Positions 31,055 through 40,018 of a DNA stretch of 64,000 bases are shown here, one piece after another. Numbering within the stretch: the stretch's first letter is position 1; the number at the start of each line of letters is the position of its first letter. The notes under the pieces are model-generated. The model was not told the origin of the DNA. It searched no databases and saw only the letters and a list, made by a program, of their open reading frames with translations. The position numbers and the translations under genes are program-made. The stretch covers positions 179,927 to 243,926 of the forward strand of contig NZ_JFCA01000001.1 of assembly GCF_000612585.1 (NCBI RefSeq), given 5' to 3'. This DNA is from Pseudomonas sp. CHM02. GTDB taxonomy: Bacteria > Pseudomonadota > Gammaproteobacteria > Pseudomonadales > Pseudomonadaceae.

Positions 31055-32203
31055 ATGCCTGCCTATCAGGACTACTTCGACCCCAGCCACCAATTGGTCC
31101 GCGACAGCGTGCGTCGCTTCGTCGAGCGCGAGATGCTGCCGGGCATCGAGCAGTGGGAGGAGGCGGAGAGTTTTCCCCGAGAGCTGTACCTCAAGGCTGG
31201 CGCGGCGGGGATCCTGGGTATTGGCTATCCCGAAGCCCTGGGCGGTAGCCATGAGGGCGATCTGTTCGCCAAGGTTGCGGCCAGTGAAGAGCTGATGCGT
31301 TGTGGCTCCGGGGGCGTGGTCGCCGGGCTTGGCTCGCTGGATATCGGCTTGCCACCGATCGTCAAATGGGCGCGGCCCGAGGTGCGCGAGCGCGTGGCGC
31401 CGCGGGTGCTGTCGGGCGAGAACATCATCGCCCTGGCGGTCACCGAACCGGGCGGCGGTTCCGATGTGGCCAGCCTGCAGACCCGCGCCATTCGTGACGG
31501 CGACCATTACCGCGTCAGCGGCAGCAAGACCTTCATCACCAGCGGTATCCGCGCCGATTTCTACACCGTCGCCGTACGCACCGGCGGGCCGGGTTTTGGC
31601 GGCATCAGCCTGCTGCTGATCGAAAAAGACACCCCCGGGTTCAGCGTCGGCCAGCCCTTGAAGAAAATGGGCTGGTGGGCGTCGGACACGGCTGAATTAT
31701 TCTTTGACGATTGCCGGGTGCCCATCGGTAACCTGATCGGCGCCGAGAACATGGGTTTTGCCTGCATCATGGGCAACTTCCAGAGCGAACGCCTGGCCCT
31801 CGCCCTGATGGCCAATATGACCGCGCAGTTGGCCCTGGAGGAAAGTCTCAAATGGGCCGCCGATCGCGAAGCCTTCGGAAAACCCATCGGAAAGTTCCAG
31901 GTGATCAAGCATCGCTTGGCGGAGATGGCCACCGCCGTGGAAGTCTCCCGGGAATTCACCTACCGGCAGGCGGCAAAGATGGCCGCCGGTATCAGCGTGA
32001 TCAAGGAAATTTCCATGGCCAAGAACCTCGCCACCGACACCGCCGACCGCGTCACCTACGATGCCGTGCAGATCCTTGGTGGGCAGGGTTATATGCGCGG
32101 CAGCCTGGTGGAGCGGCTGTATCGGGATAACCGCATCCTGTCGATTGGCGGGGGGACGCGGGAGGTGATGAACGAGATCATCAGCAAGCAGATGGGGTTG
32201 TGA
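31055..32203 (+). CDS. Acyl-CoA dehydrogenase
   Basis: A 382-residue flavoenzyme of the ACAD family, oxidising an acyl-CoA and passing electrons to ETF. Motifs: ALAVTEPGGGSDVA (FAD/substrate loop), GSKTFITSGIRAD, FQVIKHRLAEMAT, VQILGGQGYMRG and RLYRDNRILSIGGGTREVMNE at the C-terminus. The substrate chain is not evident; the sequence resembles the long-chain/isovaleryl side of the family. ATG 31055 has GGAG 7 nt upstream. Flanked by REPINs, so monocistronic. Confidence 0.92.
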   Translation: MPAYQDYFDPSHQLVRDSVRRFVEREMLPGIEQWEEAESFPRELYLKAGAAGILGIGYPEALGGSHEGDLFAKVAASEELMRCGSGGVVAGLGSLDIGLPPIVKWARPEVRERVAPRVLSGENIIALAVTEPGGGSDVASLQTRAIRDGDHYRVSGSKTFITSGIRADFYTVAVRTGGPGFGGISLLLIEKDTPGFSVGQPLKKMGWWASDTAELFFDDCRVPIGNLIGAENMGFACIMGNFQSERLALALMANMTAQLALEESLKWAADREAFGKPIGKFQVIKHRLAEMATAVEVSREFTYRQAAKMAAGISVIKEISMAKNLATDTADRVTYDAVQILGGQGYMRGSLVERLYRDNRILSIGGGTREVMNEIISKQMGL

Positions 32204-32219
32204 TCTGCGCTGCTCTTGA

Positions 32220-32325
32220 GGGCCTCATCGCGGGCGAGCCCGGCTCCCACAGGTGATCGCCTTTACAGATATTAATGTGTGAGCCCAGTCAAATGTGGGA
32301 GCCGGGCTTGCCCGCGATGAGGCCC
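32220..32325. repeat. REPIN, GCGGGCAAGCCCGGCTCCCACA class
   Basis: Near-perfect inverted arms starting GGCCTCATCGCGGGC and ending GCCCGCGATGAGGCC, one mismatch, about 35 bp between. It fills the gap between the convergent acyl-CoA dehydrogenase and apt genes. Confidence 0.87.
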
Positions 32326-32338
32326 GCCCAGGCAACCG

Positions 32339-32887
32339 TTACTGTTCAGTCAACGCAAACTGCGTCAAACAAAACGTCGGAATCCCCATGTCTTCCAGGC
32401 GTTGCGACCCACCCAGTTCCGGCAGGTCGATGATCGCCGCCGCTTCGAAGATCTTCGCCCCCATGCGCCTTACCAGGTTCGCCGCCGCGATCAGGGTGCC
32501 GCCCGTGGCGATCAAATCATCGAACATCAATACCGAGTCGCCCTCGCACAGGCTGTCGGCGTGCACTTCCAGGAACGCTTCGCCGTACTCGGTCTGGTAA
32601 CCCTCGGCCAGCACGTCTGCGGGCAGCTTGCCCTGCTTGCGGAACAGGATCAGCGGCTTGTTCAGTTGGTAGGCGATGATCGAGCCGATCAGGAAACCCC
32701 GCGCATCCATCGCGCCGATATGGGTGAAATCGGCTTCGACATAACGCTGGGCAAAGCTGTCTGCCACCAGGCGCAGGGCGCGGGGCGACTGGAACAGGGG
32801 CGTGATGTCACGGAAGATCACCCCAGGCTTGGGGAAGTCGATGACGGGGCGGATCAGGGATTTGATGTCGAACGAATCGAAGGTCAT
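32339..32887 (-). CDS. apt: Adenine phosphoribosyltransferase
   Basis: A 182-residue purine salvage enzyme making AMP from adenine and PRPP. Opening [19 protein letters not shown] and the PRPP loop [14 protein letters not shown] (119-132) are diagnostic; DARGFLIGS binds the base region. The ATG at 32887 has a weak ribosome-binding site. It follows anr on the same strand with a 92-bp gap. Confidence 0.95.
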   Translation of the reverse strand: MTFDSFDIKSLIRPVIDFPKPGVIFRDITPLFQSPRALRLVADSFAQRYVEADFTHIGAMDARGFLIGSIIAYQLNKPLILFRKQGKLPADVLAEGYQTEYGEAFLEVHADSLCEGDSVLMFDDLIATGGTLIAAANLVRRMGAKIFEAAAIIDLPELGGSQRLEDMGIPTFCLTQFALTEQ

Positions 32888-32979
32888 CGTCGAAGAGTCC
32901 TGGGGCTGTAAACGGACTCGAAGTATACCTGCGGCCTCGCCGATTGGCGCGGCCGCAGGTGTCTGGATCAACCCTTCTC

Positions 32980-33714
32980 TTAACCTTCGAGCGAACCACC
33001 CGCCAGCGCGCACAGCTGGATCGGGTCGAGGATATGCACTTCCTTGCCTTCGGCGGCAAGCAGCGCATTCTGCTGGAAGCGGGTAAACACGCGGGACACG
33101 GTTTCCACCGCCAGGCCCAGGTAGTTGCCGATTTCATTGCGCGACATGCTCAGCCGGAACTGGTTGGCCGAGAAGCCACGGGCACGGAACCGCGCCGACA
33201 GGTTGACCAGGAAGGTGGCGATGCGCTCGTCGGCAGTCTTCTTCGACAACAGCAACATCATTTGCTGGTCGTCACGAATCTCGCGGCTCATCACGCGCAT
33301 CAACTGGCGGCGCAGTTGCGGCAATTGCAGGGCCAGTTCGTCCAGGCGCTCGAAGGGAATTTCGCACACCGACGTGGTCTCCAGAGCCTGGGCCGACACC
33401 GGGTGAATCTCGGTGTCCATGCCCGACAAGCCGACCAGTTCGCTGGGCAGGTGGAAACCGGTGATCTGCTCTTCGCCGCCGTCGCTCAGGCTGAACGTCT
33501 TCAACGCGCCCGAACGTACTGCATAAACGGAATCGAACTTGTCACCCTGGCGAAACAGAAACTCGCCTTTTTTCAGCGGGCGACCGCGTTTAACGATCTC
33601 GTCCAGCGCATCCATGTCTTCCAAATTCAACGAAAGTGGCAAGCAGAGGGGGGCCAGGCTGCAATCCTTGCAATGAGCCTGGCTGTGAGCGCGCAGTTTA
33701 ACTGGCTCGGACAT
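32980..33714 (-). CDS. anr: Anaerobic transcriptional regulator Anr (FNR family)
   Basis: A 244-residue oxygen sensor that binds a [4Fe-4S] cluster through C15, C18, C24 ([11 protein letters not shown]) and C117 (TSVCEIP). Central cyclic-nucleotide-like beta-roll, dimer helix, and C-terminal HTH with the FNR recognition helix [21 protein letters not shown] (Glu, Ser, Arg contacts for TTGAT half sites). Perfect or near-perfect TTGAT-N4-ATCAA boxes lie in front of hemN, ccoG and ccoN2 in this same window, the expected regulon. Confidence 0.96.
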   Translation of the reverse strand: MSEPVKLRAHSQAHCKDCSLAPLCLPLSLNLEDMDALDEIVKRGRPLKKGEFLFRQGDKFDSVYAVRSGALKTFSLSDGGEEQITGFHLPSELVGLSGMDTEIHPVSAQALETTSVCEIPFERLDELALQLPQLRRQLMRVMSREIRDDQQMMLLLSKKTADERIATFLVNLSARFRARGFSANQFRLSMSRNEIGNYLGLAVETVSRVFTRFQQNALLAAEGKEVHILDPIQLCALAGGSLEG

Positions 33715-33818
33715 TTCTTAAATCCTTGTGGGAAAACACACATAAGACGTAAGGGTAACGCACTGGGGGGCGCTGAGGCCAGCGTGTACAAAAAACCGCC
33801 AGCGGTATAAAGCTTTTT

Positions 33819-33834
33819 GTATCGAGGTCGATAC
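33819..33834. promoter_or_regulatory. Perfect palindrome GTATCGA-GG-TCGATAC
   Basis: A 7+2+7 inverted repeat 34 bp upstream of the FlxA-like gene at 33868, in the divergent spacer with anr. Operator-like; the protein that would bind is unknown. Confidence 0.4.
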
Positions 33835-33867
33835 AGGCATGTATCTCAATAATCCAGGGCTCGTATC

Positions 33868-34335
33868 ATGCTTTCCATCGGTGGTGTTAACCCCTCAAGT
33901 GTTCATATTCCTACCGTGCCGGAGCCGAAAAAGGACGCGGTGGGAGACGACACCAGCAACCTATTGGCTCCACAGGCTGACGCCAAGCCGGTCGAGGGCG
34001 TGGCGGTGACGATTTCCAGTGCCGGCTTCCAGGCTGTCAAGAACGACTCCAATAAAGACATCGACGACAGCAACCTGAAAGACAACATCAAGCAGTTGTT
34101 GAAAATGATCCGTGAGCTTAAAAAGCAGCTCCAGGACAAGATGGCCGAACTCTCGGCGGCCATGGCTGACACCTCAATGACGCCTGAGGCGCGCCAGGCC
34201 AGACTCACCAGCTTGCAGAGCGAGGTCACGTCCTTGCAGGGCGCACTGGCAACCGCCCAGACTCAACTGACCAAAGCCATGAAGGACGAACCGCCAGAGG
34301 CCCAGATTGAAGTCATGAGCCTGATGGCCAAGTAA
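33868..34335 (+). CDS. Coiled-coil hypothetical protein (FlxA-like)
   Basis: A 155-residue protein without signal peptide. Residues 1-55 are Pro/Asp/Ser-rich; about 65-145 form a strong coiled coil (NIKQLLKMIRELKKQLQDKM..., LTSLQSEVTSLQGALATAQTQL). The layout resembles FlxA-like proteins of Pseudomonas, whose function is not established. Its codon and AT content is slightly lower in GC than neighbours. Convergent with hemN (9-bp gap). Confidence 0.6.
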   Translation: MLSIGGVNPSSVHIPTVPEPKKDAVGDDTSNLLAPQADAKPVEGVAVTISSAGFQAVKNDSNKDIDDSNLKDNIKQLLKMIRELKKQLQDKMAELSAAMADTSMTPEARQARLTSLQSEVTSLQGALATAQTQLTKAMKDEPPEAQIEVMSLMAK

Positions 34336-34344
34336 TGCGTGCGA

Positions 34345-35727
34345 CTAGATGACCCTGGAGAATCGCTGCCTGTTCTGGCGCTCCAGGTAGGCATCGAACA
34401 CCATGCACACCGAGCGCACCAGCAAGCGCCCGGCTGGCAATACACGAATGCCCTGGGCGTCGAGTTCGATCAGGCCATCCTCGGCCATGGCCTCGAGTTG
34501 TGGCCAGATGTCGTCGAAGTACCCGCGAAAATCAATATTGAAGGCCTGCTCGATCGCCTCGAATGCCAGGCTGAAATTGCAGATCAACTGCTGAATCACC
34601 TCCCGCCGCAATCGGTCGTCCGTGGTGCAGACCAGGCCACGGCTGGTGGCCAGTTGCGCGCCGGCCAGGGTGTTCTGGTAGCCGTTGAGGTCGCTGCTGT
34701 TCTGGCAGTACAGGTCGCCGATCTGGCTGATGGCCGACACCCCGAGCCCGATCAAGTCGCAATGGCCATGGGTGGTGTAGCCCTGGAAGTTGCGTTGCAG
34801 GGTGCCTTCTTCCTGGGCGATGGCCAACTCGTCGTCCGGCAGGGCGAAGTGGTCCATGCCGATGTAGCGGTAGCCGGCCTGGGTCAGTTGCTCGATGGTG
34901 GTTTGCAGCATCAGGAGCTTTGACGCCGAGGAGGGCAGGTCGTCGGTGCTGATGCGCCGCTGGGGCATGAAGCGTTCCGGCAGGTGGGCGTAGTTGAACA
35001 CCGACAGACGGTCGGGTTGCAGCCTGATGACTTCTTCCACGGTGCGCGCAAAATTGATTGGCGTTTGCTTGGGCAGGCCGTAGATCAGGTCGATATTGAT
35101 CGAGCGAAATTGCAGGGTGCGTGCCGCATCGATCACCGCGCGGGTTTCTTCCAGGCTTTGCAGGCGATTGACCGCCCGTTGCACCTCGGGGTCGAGGTCC
35201 TGCAGGCCGATGCTCACGCGGTTGAAACCCAGCTCACGCAGCAGGCCCATGGTGGCCCAGTCGGCCTCGCGAGGGTCGATTTCGATGCCGTAGTCGCCCG
35301 AGTCGTCATCCAGCAGATTGAAGTGCTGGCGCAGGCAACTCATGACCTGGCGCAGTTCGTCGTGGCTGAGAAAGGTCGGGGTGCCGCCGCCGAAGTGCAG
35401 TTGTTCCACTGGTTGTTTCGGGTCGAGGTGGCACGCCACCATCTGGATTTCCTGCTCCAGGCGCTGCAGGTAGGCCTGGGCGCGGCCACGGTCCTTGGTG
35501 ATGACCTTGTTGCAGGCGCAGTAGTAGCAGATGTTCGCGCAGAACGGCACATGCACATACAGCGACAAGGGGCGCACGGCCTTGCGGCTGTCGCGCAGGG
35601 CGTGGAGCAGGTCGAAGGTGCCGACCTGGCTGTCGAATTGTACGGCCGTGGGGTAGGACGTGTAGCGCGGTCCCGCGAGGTCGTAGCGGTGAATCAGATT
35701 GGCGTCCCAACGAATGGCGTCGAGCAT
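34345..35727 (-). CDS. hemN: Oxygen-independent coproporphyrinogen III dehydrogenase
   Basis: A 460-residue radical SAM enzyme that makes protoporphyrinogen IX without oxygen. The cluster motif is C63-X3-C67-X2-C70 (CANICYYC) with an extra adjacent Cys, as in HemN; HFGGGTPTFL and GLQDLDPEVQ are family motifs. An Anr box 61 bp upstream of the ATG makes microaerobic induction very likely. It supplies heme for the cbb3 oxidases encoded next door. Confidence 0.97.
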   Translation of the reverse strand: MLDAIRWDANLIHRYDLAGPRYTSYPTAVQFDSQVGTFDLLHALRDSRKAVRPLSLYVHVPFCANICYYCACNKVITKDRGRAQAYLQRLEQEIQMVACHLDPKQPVEQLHFGGGTPTFLSHDELRQVMSCLRQHFNLLDDDSGDYGIEIDPREADWATMGLLRELGFNRVSIGLQDLDPEVQRAVNRLQSLEETRAVIDAARTLQFRSINIDLIYGLPKQTPINFARTVEEVIRLQPDRLSVFNYAHLPERFMPQRRISTDDLPSSASKLLMLQTTIEQLTQAGYRYIGMDHFALPDDELAIAQEEGTLQRNFQGYTTHGHCDLIGLGVSAISQIGDLYCQNSSDLNGYQNTLAGAQLATSRGLVCTTDDRLRREVIQQLICNFSLAFEAIEQAFNIDFRGYFDDIWPQLEAMAEDGLIELDAQGIRVLPAGRLLVRSVCMVFDAYLERQNRQRFSRVI

Positions 35728-35787
35728 GCGGGCGTTCCCCCGGATAGGCTAGTGGGCCGAGTCTAGGGGCGCGTCGCAGGTGGCATC

Positions 35788-35801
35788 TTGATTTGCATCA
35801 A
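35788..35801 (-). promoter_or_regulatory. Anr box of hemN
   Basis: TTGATTTGCATCAA, a perfect TTGAT-N4-ATCAA palindrome, 61-74 bp upstream of the hemN ATG. Confidence 0.9.
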
Positions 35802-35831
35802 CGGGGAGCGGCGCTATGCCACATGGCGCCG

Positions 35832-35990
35832 AGCGCCCTGCCTCGTAAGTACTGATCCTTTCTGGCGGCGTCTGTTGCCGTCATGCTGCGTTGCCGCTCC
35901 TCCCCATAGCCAGCTATGAGTCGTCGCGGCGCCTTGCCTGACAACAACAGCCACTCGTCAGAAAGGATCGTACTCACGAGGCAGGGCGCT
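35832..35990. mobile_element. MITE-like element with 32/33-bp terminal inverted repeats
   Basis: Left arm 35832-35864 (begins AGCGCCCTGCCTCGTAAGTA) and right arm 35959-35990 are inverted copies with one substitution and one single-base indel. The 94-bp centre has further imperfect symmetry around CATAGC-CA-GCTATG. It has no coding capacity. The right end includes two bases of the stop codon of the following minus-strand gene. Confidence 0.65.
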
Positions 35991-36672
35991 AGTGGCCCAT
36001 TAGCCAGTGCTGGTGCGGACCGGGCAACGTCCATATTCCAAACAGGATCACCAGCAAGCCGCCGGCCATCCGCACACTGCGTTTGCGCAACAGCGCCGTC
36101 ACCCGCTCAGCCGCCAGGCCTGTAGCCAACAGCACCGGCCAAGTGCCCAGCCCGAACGCTAGCATCAGCAACCCGCTGTCCAGCGCATTGCCCTGGCTTG
36201 CCGCCCATAGCAGCGTGCTGTAGACCAACCCGCACGGCAACCAGCCCCACAGCGCGCCCAACAGCAACGCGCGCGGTAGGCTGGACACGGGGAGCAAACG
36301 GTTGGCGACGGGCTGTATGTAGCGCCACAGGCCGCGTCCGAGGCTCTCGATACGGGTGAGGCCGCTCCACCAGCCGGCCAGGTACAAGCCCATGCTGATC
36401 AACAACAACCCGGCCAGTACCCGCATGAACATGGCGGCCGGGCTGTTCGCCACCGCCCAGCCGGCCAGGCCGATCAACACGCCGGCAGCGGCATAGCTGA
36501 GGATGCGCCCCAGGTTGTAGGCCAGCAGCAGTTGAAACCGGCGGCCGCGCTGTTCCTTGGGGATCGCCAGGGTCAGCGCGCCCATCAGCCCGCCGCACAT
36601 GCCCAGGCAATGGCCGCCGCCCAGCAGGCCGAGGATCAGCGCGGAGATCAACAGCGGCACCAGCTCAAGCAT
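35989..36672 (-). CDS. SafE/TauE-like membrane protein of the cco biogenesis cluster
   Basis: A 227-residue inner-membrane protein with about six helices. GGGHCLGMCGGLMGAL near residue 18 and LPCGLVYSTLLWA near 145 are the paired motifs of the DsbD_2/UreH-like sulfite-exporter family; their Cys, His and Met residues suggest copper handling. It overlaps ccoS by 8 nt, so it belongs to the ccoGHIS operon. A part in copper supply to cbb3 oxidase is inference. Its TAG stop abuts the MITE-like element. Confidence 0.8.
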   Translation of the reverse strand: MLELVPLLISALILGLLGGGHCLGMCGGLMGALTLAIPKEQRGRRFQLLLAYNLGRILSYAAAGVLIGLAGWAVANSPAAMFMRVLAGLLLISMGLYLAGWWSGLTRIESLGRGLWRYIQPVANRLLPVSSLPRALLLGALWGWLPCGLVYSTLLWAASQGNALDSGLLMLAFGLGTWPVLLATGLAAERVTALLRKRSVRMAGGLLVILFGIWTLPGPHQHWLMGH

Positions 36673-36877
36673 GGGGCGGGTCTTTAGGCGGTTGGTCGGG
36701 GTGGTTGGCCTCTTCGACGCCGGCCAAATGGTTCGGGTCCTGGTCGTCGAACAGTACGCTGTGCGCCGGGCCGTCGAGGTCGTCGTACTGGCCGCTGTCC
36801 ACGGCCCAGAAGAAGATGTAGATGGCCACGCCCACCAAGAGCAGCGCCGCCGGAATCATCACGTATAAAGCTGGCAT
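36665..36877 (-). CDS. ccoS: cbb3 oxidase maturation protein CcoS
   Basis: A 70-residue protein with one N-terminal transmembrane helix (ALYVMIPAALLLVGVAIYIFFWAV), the CcoS hallmark FFWAVDSGQYDDLDGPAHSVLFDD, and an acidic Pro-rich tail. It helps insert heme/copper cofactors into CcoN. ATG 36877 has GGAG 5 nt upstream; a GTG at 36883 is in frame but covers that site. It ends overlapping the SafE-like gene (ATGCTTGA). Confidence 0.93.
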   Translation of the reverse strand: MPALYVMIPAALLLVGVAIYIFFWAVDSGQYDDLDGPAHSVLFDDQDPNHLAGVEEANHPDQPPKDPPHA

Positions 36878-36899
36878 CTGCACTCCATGCCCGCGCGGC

Positions 36900-39350
36900 T
36901 CACACCGGCAGCGGGCGGGTTATTGTGGGGGCTCGCGCGGCCGGCGCGCTCGGCAGGCGAGTCAGGCGCAGGGCATTGAGCACCACGGTCAAGGAACTGA
37001 GGGACATGCCGATCGCGGCCCAGATGGGGGTGATCCAGCCCAGGGCGGCAAACGGCAGCATAAGGCCATTGTACAGCCCGGCCCACAGCAGGTTTTCAAT
37101 GATCACCCGGCGGGTGCGCCGCGCCAGGGTAAAGGCTTGTACCAGGGCGTCCAGGCGGTTGGACAGCAGCACCGCATCGGCGCTGGTCTTGGCCAGGTCG
37201 GTGGCCGTGCCCATGGCCACGCTGATGTCGGCGGCGGCAAGCACCGGCACATCGTTGACCCCGTCGCCGAGCATCAGCACCTTGCGGCCTTCCTTGTGCA
37301 GTCGTTGCAGCACTTGCAGCTTGTCATCGGGAAGCAGGCCGCCGTGGGCTTCATCGATCCCCAGCTCAGCGGCGACACTGGCGACCATCGGCGAGCTGTC
37401 CCCGGACAGCAACAGCGTACGCCAGCCCCGCGCCTTGCACGCGGCCAGCAAGGCAGGGGCGTCGCTGCGCAGGCGGTCGTCGAGCACGAACCAGGCCAGG
37501 GCGCCCTCGCGGTCGCCGAGCAGCAGCCATTGGCCCGACATTTGCGGCGCGGCAGGAATCGGGCAGCCACTGAGTTCACAGACAAAACCGGGTTGGCCAA
37601 TGCGCAATACGCGCTCGCCGACACGCCCTTCAAGGCCAAGCCCTGGCGAACTGATGACTTCATCGGCGGCCAATGGCGCACGCCCGAAGGCGCGGGCAAT
37701 CGGGTGTTCGGAGCGGCTTTCCAGGGCTGCGGCGAGACTCAGGCACAGGTCAGTGCTCAAGCGGCCCAAGGGGCGGATGGCTCTCAACGCCAGGCGTCCT
37801 TCGGTGAGGGTGCCGGTCTTGTCGAAGATCACCGTATCGATCTGGTTCAGCCCTTCCAGCACATGACCACGGGTCAACAGCAGCCCGAGTGTGTGCAAGG
37901 TGCCGGTGGCGGCCGTGAGGGCGGTGGGGGTGGCGAGGGACAACGCACACGGGCAGGTCGCCACCAGCATCGCCAGCACAATCCAGAACGCCCGCGACGC
38001 GTCCAGCTCCCACCACAGCAAGCCGATCAGAGCCGCGGCGATCAGCGAGCACAACAGGAACCACTGCGCGGCGCGGTCGGCGATTTGCGCCAGGCGCGGT
38101 TTCTCGGCCTGGGCCCGTTCGAGCAGGCGCACGATGGCGGACAACCGTGTGTCATGGCCCAAGGCGCGCACTTCGACGGTCAAGGCGCCCTCGACATTCA
38201 GCGTGCCCGCCGTGACGGCGTCGCCGGTCTGGCGCGGTTGCGGCAGGTATTCGCCGGTGAGCAGCGATTCATCGATGCTCGATTGGCCCTCGAGGATCAC
38301 ACCGTCCGCTGGCAGCACGGCGCCCGGATGCACCAGAACGCGATCGCCCAGCGCCAGTTCCGGGAGCAGGATACGTTCACTCTGGCCATCGGCCTTGAGG
38401 CGCAGGCATGAGGCGGGCAGCAGGTTCACCAACTGCGCGGTGGCGGCAGCCGTGCGCTCGCGAGCGCGGCGCTCAAGGTAGCGACCGGCCAGCAGGAACA
38501 GCGCAAACATGCCGACCGCATCGAAGTACAGCTCGCCCACGCCGGTGATCGCGGTCCAGATGCCCGCCAGGTACGCGCCGCCGATGGCCAGTGAAACCGA
38601 GACATCCATGGTCAGATGGCGGGTGCGCAAGTCGCGCATGGCACCCTTGAAAAACGGTGCGCAGCTGTAGAACACAATGGGTGTGGTGAGAAACATCGCC
38701 ACCCAGCGCAGAATCACATGCAGCTCCGGGCTCAGGTCGATATTGAATTCCGGCCAGGTGGCCATGGTTGCCATCATCGCCTGGAACCACAGCAGCCCGG
38801 CCACGCCCAATTGGCGCAAGGCCAGGCGATTTTCACCGGCCAGTTGCTCGGCAGCGCGGTCGGCCTGATAAGGATGGGCGGCGTAACCGATATGGCGCAG
38901 CTCGCTGAGCAACTGGCTCAGCGGCAGTTGCCCATCTGCCCAGCGTACCTGCAGGCGATGGTTGGACAGGTTCAGCCGCGCCTCGGCCACGGCGGGCAGG
39001 CTGCGCAGGTGTTTTTCGATCAGCCAGCCGCAGGCGGCACAACTGATGCCTTCCATCAACAGGGTAGCCTCGGCCAGTTCGCCTTCGTGACGCACAAAGG
39101 GCTTTTGCACGTCGGCGCGGTCATACAGCGCCAACTCGTCCACCAGTTGCACCGGCAGCGTCTCGGGGTTGGCCGAAGCTTCGCTGCGATGCAGGTAATA
39201 GCTTTCCAGCCCGCCGGCCACAATCGCTTCGGCCACGGCCTGGCAGCCCGGGCAGCAGAGTTCGCGGTGTTCACCGAGGATCACTGCGGTGAAGCGGCTG
39301 CCCGGCGGAACAGGCAGGGCGCAGTGGTAGCAGGGGATTGGGCTGGTCAT
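36900..39350 (-). CDS. ccoI: Copper-translocating P1B-type ATPase CcoI
   Basis: An 816-residue P-type ATPase. N-terminal Cys-rich region (CYHC, CCPGC), heavy-metal-associated domain GISCAACG near 100, eight predicted helices, CPC ion motif (TCPCALSLATP, about 465), phosphorylation DKTGTLTEG near 508, and GDGVNDVPVL hinge. CcoI/FixI delivers copper for the CcoN binuclear centre. It lies between ccoH and ccoS in the usual GHIS order. Confidence 0.96.
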   Translation of the reverse strand: MTSPIPCYHCALPVPPGSRFTAVILGEHRELCCPGCQAVAEAIVAGGLESYYLHRSEASANPETLPVQLVDELALYDRADVQKPFVRHEGELAEATLLMEGISCAACGWLIEKHLRSLPAVAEARLNLSNHRLQVRWADGQLPLSQLLSELRHIGYAAHPYQADRAAEQLAGENRLALRQLGVAGLLWFQAMMATMATWPEFNIDLSPELHVILRWVAMFLTTPIVFYSCAPFFKGAMRDLRTRHLTMDVSVSLAIGGAYLAGIWTAITGVGELYFDAVGMFALFLLAGRYLERRARERTAAATAQLVNLLPASCLRLKADGQSERILLPELALGDRVLVHPGAVLPADGVILEGQSSIDESLLTGEYLPQPRQTGDAVTAGTLNVEGALTVEVRALGHDTRLSAIVRLLERAQAEKPRLAQIADRAAQWFLLCSLIAAALIGLLWWELDASRAFWIVLAMLVATCPCALSLATPTALTAATGTLHTLGLLLTRGHVLEGLNQIDTVIFDKTGTLTEGRLALRAIRPLGRLSTDLCLSLAAALESRSEHPIARAFGRAPLAADEVISSPGLGLEGRVGERVLRIGQPGFVCELSGCPIPAAPQMSGQWLLLGDREGALAWFVLDDRLRSDAPALLAACKARGWRTLLLSGDSSPMVASVAAELGIDEAHGGLLPDDKLQVLQRLHKEGRKVLMLGDGVNDVPVLAAADISVAMGTATDLAKTSADAVLLSNRLDALVQAFTLARRTRRVIIENLLWAGLYNGLMLPFAALGWITPIWAAIGMSLSSLTVVLNALRLTRLPSAPAARAPTITRPLPV

Positions 39351-39380
39351 GGGTATGAATCTTAGTCGGCTGGGAAGGCC

Positions 39381-39448
39381 TCATCGCCGGCAAGCCGGCT
39401 CATACAGGCCTAACGCGGTCCCTTGTAGGAGCCGGCTTGCCGGCGATG
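39381..39448. repeat. REPIN, GCCGGCAAGCCGGC class, inside the ccoGHIS operon
   Basis: Inverted arms CATCGCCGGCAAGCCGGCT and AGCCGGCTTGCCGGCGATG separated by about 28 bp, in the 112-bp gap between ccoH and ccoI. Confidence 0.85.
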
Positions 39449-39462
39449 CGCGAAGCGCAGGC

Positions 39463-40002
39463 TTATCTTTTCAGGTCTTCGGCACCCTGCAACGGTTCAT
39501 CACCCAGCAGCAAGTCCTTGTCGTGGCTGACCTGTTCTTCCTCGAACATACGCCAGGTGCGATCGCCTTCCACGCCGAGCAATTCGACGAAGCGCCGGCC
39601 TTCGACCTTGTCGGTGACCTGGCCGATGTAGCGGCCGGGCTCGCTGTCGCTGCGGGCCAGGTTGATCTTGCGATCCTTCTGCGGCTGGGTCGGGGAAATC
39701 AGGTTCAATTCCAGGGTGGTCGGGTTGCTGTTGCCGGTGAGGTTCACTTCGACTTCACCTGTCAGCTCATCGAGGTGCACCTTGGCGCGCAGTTGCAGGG
39801 TCTGGGCCAGCAGTTCGCGGTCCAGGGAGCGGTTGATGCCTTTGCCTGCCTCGTAGTAGTTGTCATTGACCAGGTTGTCCGGGTTGTTCACCGCGATGGT
39901 GACCATGGACAGGGTCAACGTCACCGAGCAGGCCAGGATCCCAATGATGATCCAGGGCCAGAGGTGCTTGTACCAGGGGCTTGCGGCAGTCGCTGCGGAC
40001 AT
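39463..40002 (-). CDS. ccoH: cbb3 oxidase assembly protein CcoH
   Basis: A 179-residue FixH-family protein: one N-terminal membrane helix (WPWIIIGILACSVTLTLSMVTIAV) and a periplasmic domain with NDNYYEAGKGINRSL, the FixH signature. It stabilises the CcoN-CcoO-CcoP complex during assembly. ATG at 40002 after GAGAGCC; 16 nt downstream of ccoG. Confidence 0.94.
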   Translation of the reverse strand: MSAATAASPWYKHLWPWIIIGILACSVTLTLSMVTIAVNNPDNLVNDNYYEAGKGINRSLDRELLAQTLQLRAKVHLDELTGEVEVNLTGNSNPTTLELNLISPTQPQKDRKINLARSDSEPGRYIGQVTDKVEGRRFVELLGVEGDRTWRMFEEEQVSHDKDLLLGDEPLQGAEDLKR

Positions 40003-40018
40003 TGTTCGGCTCTCTTGA

